From assembly GCA_023260355.1 (NCBI GenBank), contig JALQVJ010000235.1, positions 1 to 5,096 of the forward strand: a stretch of 5,096 bases of DNA, given 5' to 3'. Under the pieces are notes generated by a model, which did not search any database, was not told the DNA's origin, and saw only the letters and a list, made by a program, of their open reading frames with translations. The stretch comes from Burkholderiaceae bacterium. Its GTDB lineage: Bacteria; Pseudomonadota; Gammaproteobacteria; Burkholderiales; Burkholderiaceae_C. The position numbers and the translations under genes are program-made. The stretch's first letter is position 1; each line of letters begins with the position of its first letter. Below, piece after piece: positions 1 through 5,096 of this stretch.

Positions 1-2
1 AA

Positions 3-575
3 TTGCACTACAGCGTGGCGAGCCGCCGCCGTGCGGGATTTTTAGATGAGTTGGCACGCGTGCCCTGGGCGGCACAGGTGCACTTACACGTCAAGGATGA
101 GGGCACGCGCGCGCACCTCACCCAGATCATTCCCCCTTACGCTGAGGGTGCCCATGTGTATGCGTGCGGCGCGCCTCGGTACATGGACGAGGTGATGACT
201 GTGGCCGAGCAACAGGGCTGGCCAGACGAGGCAAGGCACCAAGAGTATTTCTCTGTGCCAGAGGCGGGCGATTGGGTGAACGAGCCATTTCGCATTCGCG
301 TGGCGGCCACTCAGATGGAGTACGTCGTCTTGTCAGACCAAACCGCAGCTGAGGTATTGAAGTCTGCGGGTTTCAACATCGACGAAAAGTGCAGCGATGG
401 GTTGTGTGGCGTGTGCGCGGCGAACTATGACCCGGCAGCCTCGGATGCGGTAGAACACCGTGACTTTGTACTCAGCCAAGCGGAGAGACAACACAAAGTC
501 ATTTTGTGTTGCTCAAGGGCCAAGGACGCGGGTGGCCTGCTGGTGGTCGATTTCACAGGCCGACGTCGCCCATAA
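3..575 (+). CDS. Oxygenase reductase, phthalate dioxygenase reductase/VanB type, C-terminal part (5' end outside window)
   Basis: This is the C-terminal 190 residues of an iron-sulfur flavoprotein reductase that passes electrons from NAD(P)H through flavin and a [2Fe-2S] cluster to a Rieske-type oxygenase. The first codon in frame is TTG and reads as an internal leucine; the reading frame runs off the left edge, so the true start is upstream. Residues 1 to about 80 are the end of the nucleotide-binding domain, with the characteristic VYACGAPRYMDEV stretch (52-64) and a GW..E..H.EYF ending. Residues from about 98 form a plant-type ferredoxin domain with cluster ligands C130, C135 and C138 (Cx4Cx2C), and C169 in ILCCSRA. 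Having the ferredoxin domain at the C-terminus is typical of phthalate dioxygenase reductase and vanillate demethylase reductase. The usual length is about 315-320 residues, so roughly the first 40% (flavin domain and part of the NAD domain) is missing. The substrate of the partner oxygenase cannot be told from here. Confidence 0.93.
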   Translation: MHYSVASRRRAGFLDELARVPWAAQVHLHVKDEGTRAHLTQIIPPYAEGAHVYACGAPRYMDEVMTVAEQQGWPDEARHQEYFSVPEAGDWVNEPFRIRVAATQMEYVVLSDQTAAEVLKSAGFNIDEKCSDGLCGVCAANYDPAASDAVEHRDFVLSQAERQHKVILCCSRAKDAGGLLVVDFTGRRRP

Positions 576-604
576 AAAAAGCCATTCCTGCGAACAGGAA
601 TGGC
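574..604 (-). terminator. Rho-independent terminator of the porin gene
   Basis: A perfect 10-bp stem (GCCATTCCTG at 581-590 pairing with 595-604) encloses a 4-base loop that reads TTCG on the minus strand. On that strand it is followed directly by seven T residues (580-574). It lies 35 nt past the porin stop codon. The T-tract overlaps the TAA stop of the converging reductase gene. On the plus strand the stem is followed only by a mixed sequence (TCAATCTCAACTTT), so termination of the reductase transcript is possible but less convincing. Confidence 0.92.
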
Positions 605-639
605 TCAATCTCAACTTTAGTTCGACTCTTTTCCAGCAA

Positions 640-1596
640 TTAGAAGCTGTACATCACGCCCACTTCAAAGGCGTCTCCCTTCTTGCTGGACAGACCTTTT
701 TTGACCATGTCGGCATATAACGTCATGTCTTTGTAGGCCTGGTAGCCCACGCCGAATGAGGTTTCGTTGTTCGTGGTCGAACCGGTCTTCACCCTTTGGA
801 AGGCCAAACCAAAGTCGACCGCACCCATTTGGTACTTGGCTGCAACCCCGCTGTAGTTGGTGCTGTCGCTGCCGCTCACAGGCTTGGTCTTGCCAACAAA
901 ACCAATCAGTTGGGTATCACCGAGCTTGTAGTTGACACTGAAGCCGTCGGTGGACTTGGCAGAAGCGTCATTGCCATCAGCATCATAGGCGCTGATTTTG
1001 TCGTGGGCGTAACCGAGGGTGAGTGCATCGATCTTGTAAACCAGAGCCACAGCAGTGCCAGTGGATGACTTCGTCGCATCATTTGCCTTGGCCATGTGCG
1101 TGATATCCACACCAATGCTCAGTGGGCCCAATTTGTTGGTGTACTGAATATGGCGGCCGTCATTGCCAGACTTTGCTTCCGTTACAAATCCATACTCACC
1201 GTGACCAACGCCCAAGGCTTCAAAGACCTTGTCTTCCGCGTAGCTGTCGAATTGGCCGATCTGAATCTGACCGAAGGCGCCTGCAACACCAATTTTGATG
1301 TCATCGGTCTTTACGGTGTCGTTGTCTTTGACGGGGTCAAAGTCGATCTCAACTTTACCGAATACCTTGGTGCCACCCGAAAGCTTAGATGAGCCTTCGA
1401 ATTTAACTTGGTTCAAGCCTTTGCCTGCGATTTGATTTTCGGTTTTGCCAGAGCTGTTTTTGACGCTGGCGTAGTAAGCGCCCAAATCAACGTTGACACC
1501 AAAAGAGGTACTGTCATTGATCTTGAACGTTTCTGCATGGGCCAGCCCTGTTGCTGCCGCCAATGCAATCAAGGCTGTGGTGTTTCTCTTCAACAT
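640..1596 (-). CDS. General outer-membrane porin (Gram-negative Porin_4/OmpC-like type)
   Basis: This encodes a trimeric-type beta-barrel porin, which allows passive diffusion of small hydrophilic solutes across the outer membrane. The chosen ATG at 1596 gives 318 residues. A GGAGA Shine-Dalgarno sequence lies 4 nt before it, and a clean Sec signal peptide follows: basic MLKRN, a hydrophobic core and an AHA cleavage site after residue 21, leaving a mature protein starting ETFK. An in-frame ATG at 1614 would place the Shine-Dalgarno sequence inside the gene and is rejected. The mature part (about 297 residues) shows alternating amphipathic strands, glycine-rich turns, no cysteine, a family-like KLSGGTKVFGKVEIDF segment and GQIQIGQFDSYAED. 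It ends in VGVMYSF, where the terminal Phe with an aromatic residue two places earlier is the usual BAM recognition signal. It is somewhat shorter than many Burkholderiales porins (330-380 residues). It is transcribed as its own unit, ending at the hairpin at 574-604. Solute selectivity cannot be predicted. Confidence 0.93.
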   Translation of the reverse strand: MLKRNTTALIALAAATGLAHAETFKINDSTSFGVNVDLGAYYASVKNSSGKTENQIAGKGLNQVKFEGSSKLSGGTKVFGKVEIDFDPVKDNDTVKTDDIKIGVAGAFGQIQIGQFDSYAEDKVFEALGVGHGEYGFVTEAKSGNDGRHIQYTNKLGPLSIGVDITHMAKANDATKSSTGTAVALVYKIDALTLGYAHDKISAYDADGNDASAKSTDGFSVNYKLGDTQLIGFVGKTKPVSGSDSTNYSGVAAKYQMGAVDFGLAFQRVKTGSTTNNETSFGVGYQAYKDMTLYADMVKKGLSSKKGDAFEVGVMYSF

Positions 1597-1600
1597 ATTT

Positions 1601-1605
1601 TCTCC
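1601..1605 (-). promoter_or_regulatory. Shine-Dalgarno sequence of the porin gene
   Basis: On the minus strand the sequence reads GGAGA, then AAAT, then ATG at 1596. This site decides the start: it serves the ATG at 1596 and is incompatible with the upstream in-frame ATG at 1614. Confidence 0.85.
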
Positions 1606-1618
1606 AGGGTTCATTGAA

Positions 1619-1660
1619 GACCCGCAAGGGTCGGAACAAACTCGAATGAATGGCTCGAGT
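1619..1660 (-). promoter_or_regulatory. Porin mRNA leader with two small hairpins
   Basis: On the minus strand two inverted repeats precede the porin ribosome-binding site. The upstream one is ACTCGA, a 9-nt loop, then TCGAGT (1660-1640). The downstream one is GACCC, TTGC, GGGTC (1632-1619), ending 13 nt before the Shine-Dalgarno sequence. Porin messages are often controlled after transcription by small RNAs or leader structure, so these could affect stability or translation. That role is inferred. No promoter with good -35 and -10 matches was found in the 160-bp gap 1597-1757, so it is unproven that both hairpins are transcribed. Confidence 0.35.
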
Positions 1661-1742
1661 GATCTGGATCATGTCGACTTGATGTGTCATTACCGTTGCA
1701 TCGCAATGGCACTTCGATGACGTGATCAAATAGACACAGGTG

Positions 1743-1769
1743 TACACAAAACGGTCATCAATTTGTGTA
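1743..1769 (-). repeat. 8-bp inverted repeat overlapping the end of the decarboxylase gene
   Basis: TACACAAA (1743-1750) and TTTGTGTA (1762-1769) are perfect inverted copies separated by 11 nt. The decarboxylase stop codon (1758-1760) sits in the loop. The stem is AT-rich and is not followed by a clean T-tract on the minus strand, so it is a weak terminator candidate. It could instead be a protein-binding dyad upstream of the porin gene. Confidence 0.35.
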
Positions 1770-2633
1770 TTTGGCCTTGATGGCTCGACGAAAGAGCGGT
1801 TCGCCGGCGTTCACCCTGGTGCCAAGTGTGATGGCACCATCGATGTCAAACCCGGGTGGTGTAAAGACGATGATGGTGGAGCCATGTTCAAACCATCCCA
1901 GTTCATCACCACATGAGTAAGTCGCTTGGCAGGACAGCGGATTTGCGCCCCTATAACGCAGATGAAGGCGTTCGGGCAATGCATGCAAACGAATACTGGC
2001 AACCAGTATCGCAGCGACGGGAACGATGGCAAGCGGGGTGCCATCGCGCAAGTTGCAGCGCAGCATGGCGCGTTCGTTCTTGCAATAGAGACGGGGAATT
2101 CTTGCCAGTGTTGGTGGGTTCACGTTCCAGACATCTCCCGAAAAATATCGCACTTCAGTCAGGTCCAAATCAGCGGGAGCATGAAAACGGTGATACATCG
2201 TTGCGCTCAAGCGAAGCGTCACGTAGTGGCCATCGATAAAGGGTTGACTGTGTTCGCCGTCGCCCAAAAGATCTTTGAGTTCAAAGTACTGACCTTTGGC
2301 TTGCATCATTTGACCTGCGCGCAGGCGACCGGCTCCCACAACATAGCCGTCGCTCGGGCTAGCGATGGAGGTTTCCGAGGCGGTGAAAGTGCGTGATCCG
2401 GGACGCAGCTCTCGAGTAAAGCAATCATGCAAGCTCTTGAAGTCCCGCTTCGCGGACTCGCTCAAATCAAGATCCGACACCAGTCGCCATGCCGTGATCA
2501 AGGTCTTTGCGATCCATTTGTTATCAATATGGCTCAACCACCCCATTGCCAAGGTCGCAGCGACTCGGGGAATGCGGTTGGTGACCAAGTAATTCAAGCC
2601 ATCTTTGCTCAACGAGACCTCACTGGGTTTCAC
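1758..2633 (-). CDS. psd: Phosphatidylserine decarboxylase proenzyme (divergent, E. coli-length form)
   Basis: The family converts phosphatidylserine to phosphatidylethanolamine at the inner membrane, using a pyruvoyl group formed by self-cleavage. At 291 residues the length is close to the roughly 300-residue E. coli-type proenzyme. Visible family blocks are FTRELRPGSR (72-81), SPSDGYV (92-98) with D95, MMQAKGQYF (109-117), MYHRFHAP (146-153) with H148 and H151, GDVWNVNPP and CKNERAML, and FEHGSTIIVF (248-257). By analogy with E. coli, D95, H151 and S252 form the self-cleavage triad. Cleavage between G251 and S252 would give a large beta chain and a roughly 40-residue alpha chain with N-terminal pyruvoyl. 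Two positions differ from the common form: H rather than L before GST, and M146 where Asp of the DYHR motif is usual. The GTG start at 2633 has no clear ribosome-binding site; a TTG at 2612 (284 residues) has GAGG 5 nt upstream and is a serious alternative. The aminotransferase gene is divergent, 57 bp away. Family is certain, exact substrate less so. Confidence 0.9.
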   Translation of the reverse strand: MKPSEVSLSKDGLNYLVTNRIPRVAATLAMGWLSHIDNKWIAKTLITAWRLVSDLDLSESAKRDFKSLHDCFTRELRPGSRTFTASETSIASPSDGYVVGAGRLRAGQMMQAKGQYFELKDLLGDGEHSQPFIDGHYVTLRLSATMYHRFHAPADLDLTEVRYFSGDVWNVNPPTLARIPRLYCKNERAMLRCNLRDGTPLAIVPVAAILVASIRLHALPERLHLRYRGANPLSCQATYSCGDELGWFEHGSTIIVFTPPGFDIDGAITLGTRVNAGEPLFRRAIKAKYTN

Positions 2634-2675
2634 AGATTTGTCAAAACTCTGGCGTAAAACTGTGCTTCAGGTTTT

Positions 2676-2686
2676 TGAAAGTTTCA
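2676..2686. repeat. Short dyad TGAAA-G-TTTCA just before the aminotransferase start
   Basis: A perfect 5-bp inverted repeat around one base lies in the 57-bp gap between the two divergent genes and ends 4 nt before the aminotransferase ATG. It overlaps the only weak Shine-Dalgarno-like run (GAAAG, 2677-2681). It could be an operator or a small RNA structure, but a dyad this short and AT-rich can arise by chance. No convincing promoter pair was recognised in the gap for either direction. Confidence 0.2.
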
Positions 2687-2690
2687 TGAC

Positions 2691-4358
2691 ATGAGCAATT
2701 TTTGGCCTCAAGTTGCGGCTGCTACCGCAAGTCTTTTGCTGTTTCCTAAAGTCGTACAGCGCATTCAGCTGTCCAGGGCAAAGCACCGTTCACTGGCCGG
2801 ACACTCATTGATGTCCAAAAATTTGGCTAGGTGGATTCCCCCACTGAACTACAGCGCGCGTGAATGCTTCGGTCTTGATGGAGCCCCTCAGTCTGTACTG
2901 TCGCAACGGCAGGCTGGATTCAAATCATTGGTCCACCGGTTGGCAAGCGAAAGTCCCAGGACCCGAGAGGCAACACAACATTTGTCACTCGCGTTATCTG
3001 ATTTGAACTTCGTGTCTCGCTACCGATTTCCTATCCCATTTGCGCAAGAGCTAAGTCAGCAATTGAGGGTTGGCGCGGTGTGGAAGGAGAGCGGTGACAA
3101 CCAATTGGTGGACCTCGATGGAAGACGTTTTTGGGATGTGACCGGCTCATTTGGAGTGAATGTGCTGGGGCTCGATGCCTACAAGCCGCTGATGCGAGCA
3201 TCTTGTGAGGAAGCGCTGTCGGTGGGCCCCCTTCTGGGTGGTTACACCGGAGATATCGAAAGTGTTCTGGATGGCCTTCGCCGGCACAGTGGTATGGATG
3301 AGGTCAGCTTTCACATGTCCGGTACCGAGGCCGTGATGCAAGCTGTAAGGCTGGCGAGATATCACACACGCCGCAAGAAAATTGTCCGTTTTTCCGGGGC
3401 CTACCATGGCTGGTGGGACGACGTGCAGCCAGGTGTTGGCAATCCGATGCCGCCGGGCCACGTGTTCACACTCGAGGAGATGAGCGAAAGAGCCCTTCAG
3501 GTCATTCGGCGCAGACGAGATATTGCTTGTGTGCTGGTGAATCCGCTGCAGGCTATGCATGTGAATCAAAATGCGCCCAGCGATTCGGCGCTATTGGCGG
3601 GTGAGAGACGCCTGAGCTTTGATCGTGACGCGTATACCCGATGGTTGCAGTCATTGCGTCAGGCGTGTACCGAGGCGGGCGTGGCGTTGATCTTAGATGA
3701 AGTTTTCATGGGCTTTCGATTGGGTAAGCGTGGGGCTCAGGGCTACTTCGGTGTGCGGGCCGACATGGTTTGCTACGGCAAGACCATTGCGGGTGGCTGG
3801 CCCGTCGGTGTGGTGTGTGGCGGCGAACATTGGATGAAACGTTATAACCCTTTGAGGCCTGCCGACATCTGCTTTGCGCGTGGCACCTTTAACGCGCACC
3901 CCGCGGTGATTGCAGGTATCAAGCATTTCTTGTTGGCGATTGATACGCCTGAGGTGACGCAGCTATATCGCGATGCAGATGTGACTTGGCAGCAGGCATT
4001 GGATGCTTGGAATCATCGATTTGAAAGCGAGAACATTCCGATCCGTGTGGCAGGATTGCAGACCATTTGGTCGATCGAATTCTTGGTCCCGTCGAGATAT
4101 CACTGGCTAATGCAGTTCTACCTGCGCGATGCAGGAGTGGCGATGAGTTGGGTGGGAACCGGCCGCTTGATATTTAACTTGAGCTATACCGCTGAGCAAA
4201 GGCAAGCAGTGTTGGATGCCTTTGTGCGTGCCTATCGTTCCTTTGAAGCTGATCAGTGGACATGGTTGCCTGAGGGGGCTAGCAGCAGCAATTTCAAGCG
4301 CGCGTTTGCGAGAGATCTATGGGCTGCCAAGTGGCGCCAATGGCGCCATGGAGCCTAA
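2691..4358 (+). CDS. Class III PLP-dependent aminotransferase, glutamate-1-semialdehyde aminotransferase-like, with terminal extensions
   Basis: This is a fold-type I, class III PLP enzyme, 555 residues long, where a true HemL is about 430. The catalytic domain spans roughly 105-520. The cofactor phosphate-binding region is HMSGTEAV (208-215), followed by AYHGWW (237-242), where the aromatic residue stacks on PLP. LILDEVFMGFR (333-343) contains D336, which pairs with the pyridine nitrogen, and YGKT contains the Schiff-base lysine K364. RGTF (397-400) supplies the phosphate contact from the partner subunit. All catalytic residues are present, so it should be active. An added segment of about 100 residues precedes the core. 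It opens with a hydrophobic stretch (about 8-19) and then a basic, conserved-looking block (LSRAKHRSLAGHS, 27-39). The C-terminus is basic and tryptophan-rich (W544, W548, W551). Both ends could touch the membrane. The ATG at 2691 has only a weak GAAAG before it. The substrate is unknown; the adjacent decarboxylase and membrane protein suggest a lipid-related amine. It should not be named hemL. Confidence 0.9.
   Translation: MSNFWPQVAAATASLLLFPKVVQRIQLSRAKHRSLAGHSLMSKNLARWIPPLNYSARECFGLDGAPQSVLSQRQAGFKSLVHRLASESPRTREATQHLSLALSDLNFVSRYRFPIPFAQELSQQLRVGAVWKESGDNQLVDLDGRRFWDVTGSFGVNVLGLDAYKPLMRASCEEALSVGPLLGGYTGDIESVLDGLRRHSGMDEVSFHMSGTEAVMQAVRLARYHTRRKKIVRFSGAYHGWWDDVQPGVGNPMPPGHVFTLEEMSERALQVIRRRRDIACVLVNPLQAMHVNQNAPSDSALLAGERRLSFDRDAYTRWLQSLRQACTEAGVALILDEVFMGFRLGKRGAQGYFGVRADMVCYGKTIAGGWPVGVVCGGEHWMKRYNPLRPADICFARGTFNAHPAVIAGIKHFLLAIDTPEVTQLYRDADVTWQQALDAWNHRFESENIPIRVAGLQTIWSIEFLVPSRYHWLMQFYLRDAGVAMSWVGTGRLIFNLSYTAEQRQAVLDAFVRAYRSFEADQWTWLPEGASSSNFKRAFARDLWAAKWRQWRHGA
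4332..4348. repeat. Tandem palindrome TGGCGCCA, two copies
   Basis: Two copies of the self-complementary octamer TGGCGCCA (4332-4339 and 4341-4348) are separated by one base inside the last codons of the aminotransferase gene, where they encode a repeated Trp-Arg pair. The array could form a hairpin in the message near the stop codon. It may equally be a by-product of the repeated Trp-Arg codons. Confidence 0.4.
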
Positions 4359-4436
4359 TTGCTGCATGAAGTCTCAGGCATCACAGGGGAATCTGAGGGA
4401 GTACAACGACCCCTCTATATTCACTGGGTTAGCACG

Positions 4437-4466
4437 CGCTCGCAGCGAGATCACCGCTAGCGAGCG
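4437..4466. terminator. GC-rich hairpin between convergent genes, possible bidirectional terminator
   Basis: Bases 4437-4447 pair with 4455-4458 plus 4460-4466 to give 11 base pairs with one bulged A (4459) and a 7-nt loop (4448-4454). It lies 79 nt after the aminotransferase stop and 17 nt after the stop of the converging membrane-protein gene. Only TCTT follows on the plus strand and no T-tract follows on the minus strand, so it is not a textbook intrinsic terminator. It may stop transcription weakly or protect 3' ends. The rest of the 124-bp gap shows only a weak 5-bp GAGGG/CCCTC stem (4395-4415). Confidence 0.45.
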
Positions 4467-4482
4467 TCTTGGGGATCTTCAT

Positions 4483-5088
4483 TCAATGCCGCGCTAGCTC
4501 TGTTTCGAACCATTCGCCACGCATCAAGTGCAGGGGAGAACGGCGGTATAGGGCCACATCGTGGAAGGGATCTGTCAAGATTTTGAATACCCAGATCAAT
4601 GCTGTCGCAATGCCCTGCGCGAACACCAACCACAACATCCGAGCGATCACGGCCGCCACGCCCAACCACAACCAGATCCAGCCGGTGTTCAGTGCAAGTT
4701 GTTCCACACTGTCGTGGGGTTCAAGCCATCCGAACAAATCAGGCTTGTAAATCAACAACAAAGGCATGCTGGCCCAAACAGCAATCAATATTTGTTTTCT
4801 GCGCAAGTTGTATCCGACTTTGATGGACTCTTTGAACTCATGGCTGGCATCATTCAATGCGTCGTATCCCTTCGGCTCAAAGAAGAAGTGACCCGACTGA
4901 CGCAACGTCATTGCCACGAGCCAAGCGACGAGAGCGGCCACAGGCGGATTGATGAAAAGCAGTGCATACGACGCCAAAAAGCTCATGGCGCTGATGAGGT
5001 GCAAGAACTGATTGACCCGGCTTTGGTGGTAATAACGGTGGTCGTCCCAACGTTGCTCCTTGAGTTGTGCCATCAACGATTGCTTCAT
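4483..5088 (-). CDS. Integral membrane protein, Mpo1/DUF962-like
   Basis: This is a 201-residue membrane protein. Hydrophobic segments lie at about 29-47, 49-63, 99-114, 134-149 and 151-169, so four or five membrane passes are likely, and there is no signal peptide. It resembles the Mpo1/DUF962 family in its early part: HQSRVNQFLHLISA (21-34) followed by RQSGHFFFEP (63-72) matches the family pattern of N-terminal His, Asn and His residues, then a GH...E block after a hydrophobic pair. Candidate metal ligands are H21, H30, H67, E71, H83 and H176. Yeast Mpo1 is an iron-dependent dioxygenase that shortens 2-hydroxy fatty acids by one carbon during phytosphingosine breakdown; a related role here is inference from weak similarity. 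Two further blocks, SHEFKESIKVGYNLRRK (82-98) and DPFHDVALY (173-181), look like conserved motifs of a narrower subfamily. The ATG at 5088 has no visible Shine-Dalgarno sequence, and the frame stays open to the right edge, so the true start may lie upstream or at M6. It converges on the aminotransferase gene. Confidence 0.65.
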   Translation of the reverse strand: MKQSLMAQLKEQRWDDHRYYHQSRVNQFLHLISAMSFLASYALLFINPPVAALVAWLVAMTLRQSGHFFFEPKGYDALNDASHEFKESIKVGYNLRRKQILIAVWASMPLLLIYKPDLFGWLEPHDSVEQLALNTGWIWLWLGVAAVIARMLWLVFAQGIATALIWVFKILTDPFHDVALYRRSPLHLMRGEWFETELARH

Positions 5089-5096
5089 GGTTCGTT

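Noticed and set aside
1597..1614. Porin start at the upstream ATG (1614)
   Set aside because: It would place the good Shine-Dalgarno sequence inside the coding region and put six polar residues before a normal signal peptide.
1661..1670. GATCTGGATC, looked like an operator
   Set aside because: It is two GATC sites spaced by two bases and is not a true dyad of useful length; such sites are common by chance.
1926..2396. 156-residue open frame on the plus strand
   Set aside because: It is antisense to the well-supported decarboxylase gene, its translation shows no recognisable family pattern, and no ribosome-binding site is evident.
2639..2644. Minus-strand TTGACA, a perfect -35 hexamer
   Set aside because: It lies only 5 bases upstream of the GTG start, and no -10 element is found at 16-18 nt spacing; the sequence there reads GTGAGG.
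3147..3569. 140-residue open frame on the minus strand
   Set aside because: It lies wholly inside the aminotransferase gene, opposite conserved catalytic motifs, and its composition is that of a reverse-complement shadow.
2691..4358. Assignment as hemL (glutamate-1-semialdehyde aminomutase of haem synthesis)
   Set aside because: The protein is more than 100 residues longer than HemL, has extra terminal segments, and has no haem-synthesis neighbours. The shared motifs are general to class III aminotransferases.
1..5096. Transfer RNA, ribosomal RNA, CRISPR, insertion sequence or phage genes
   Set aside because: No cloverleaf, spaced direct-repeat array, transposase-like protein or terminal inverted repeat was recognised on either strand.

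Overview
The window looks like a chromosomal segment from a Gram-negative betaproteobacterium, most likely Burkholderiales and perhaps Comamonadaceae. The grounds are the Burkholderiales-type general porin, the phthalate/vanillate-type dioxygenase reductase, the moderately GC-rich composition and the overall protein style. This is judged by eye, without a database search.

Layout. Position 1-575 (+) is the 3' part of an oxygenase reductase: the end of the NAD(P)H-binding domain followed by a C-terminal [2Fe-2S] ferredoxin domain. It converges on a porin gene (640-1596, -), and a strong hairpin with a T-tract between them (574-604) is the porin's terminator. The porin leader (1597-1757) holds a clear Shine-Dalgarno sequence and two small hairpins. 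Next comes a phosphatidylserine decarboxylase proenzyme (1758-2633, -). A 57-bp divergent gap separates it from a 555-residue class III PLP aminotransferase (2691-4358, +), which has extra N- and C-terminal segments. That gene converges on a membrane protein (4483-5088, -) that resembles the Mpo1/DUF962 family. A GC-rich hairpin (4437-4466) lies between these last two.

How the genes may work together. The reductase supplies electrons to a ring-hydroxylating or demethylating oxygenase encoded outside the window. The porin is an outer-membrane channel and probably an independent unit. The decarboxylase, aminotransferase and Mpo1-like protein are three neighbouring genes that can each be linked to membrane lipids. 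The decarboxylase belongs to a phospholipid head-group family. The aminotransferase has possible membrane-contacting ends. The third protein is integral to the membrane and from a family linked to hydroxy-fatty-acid oxidation. They are the best candidate here for an undescribed pathway, but the three genes are not co-directional and the link is inference from adjacency. No RNA genes, mobile elements, CRISPR arrays or phage genes were seen.
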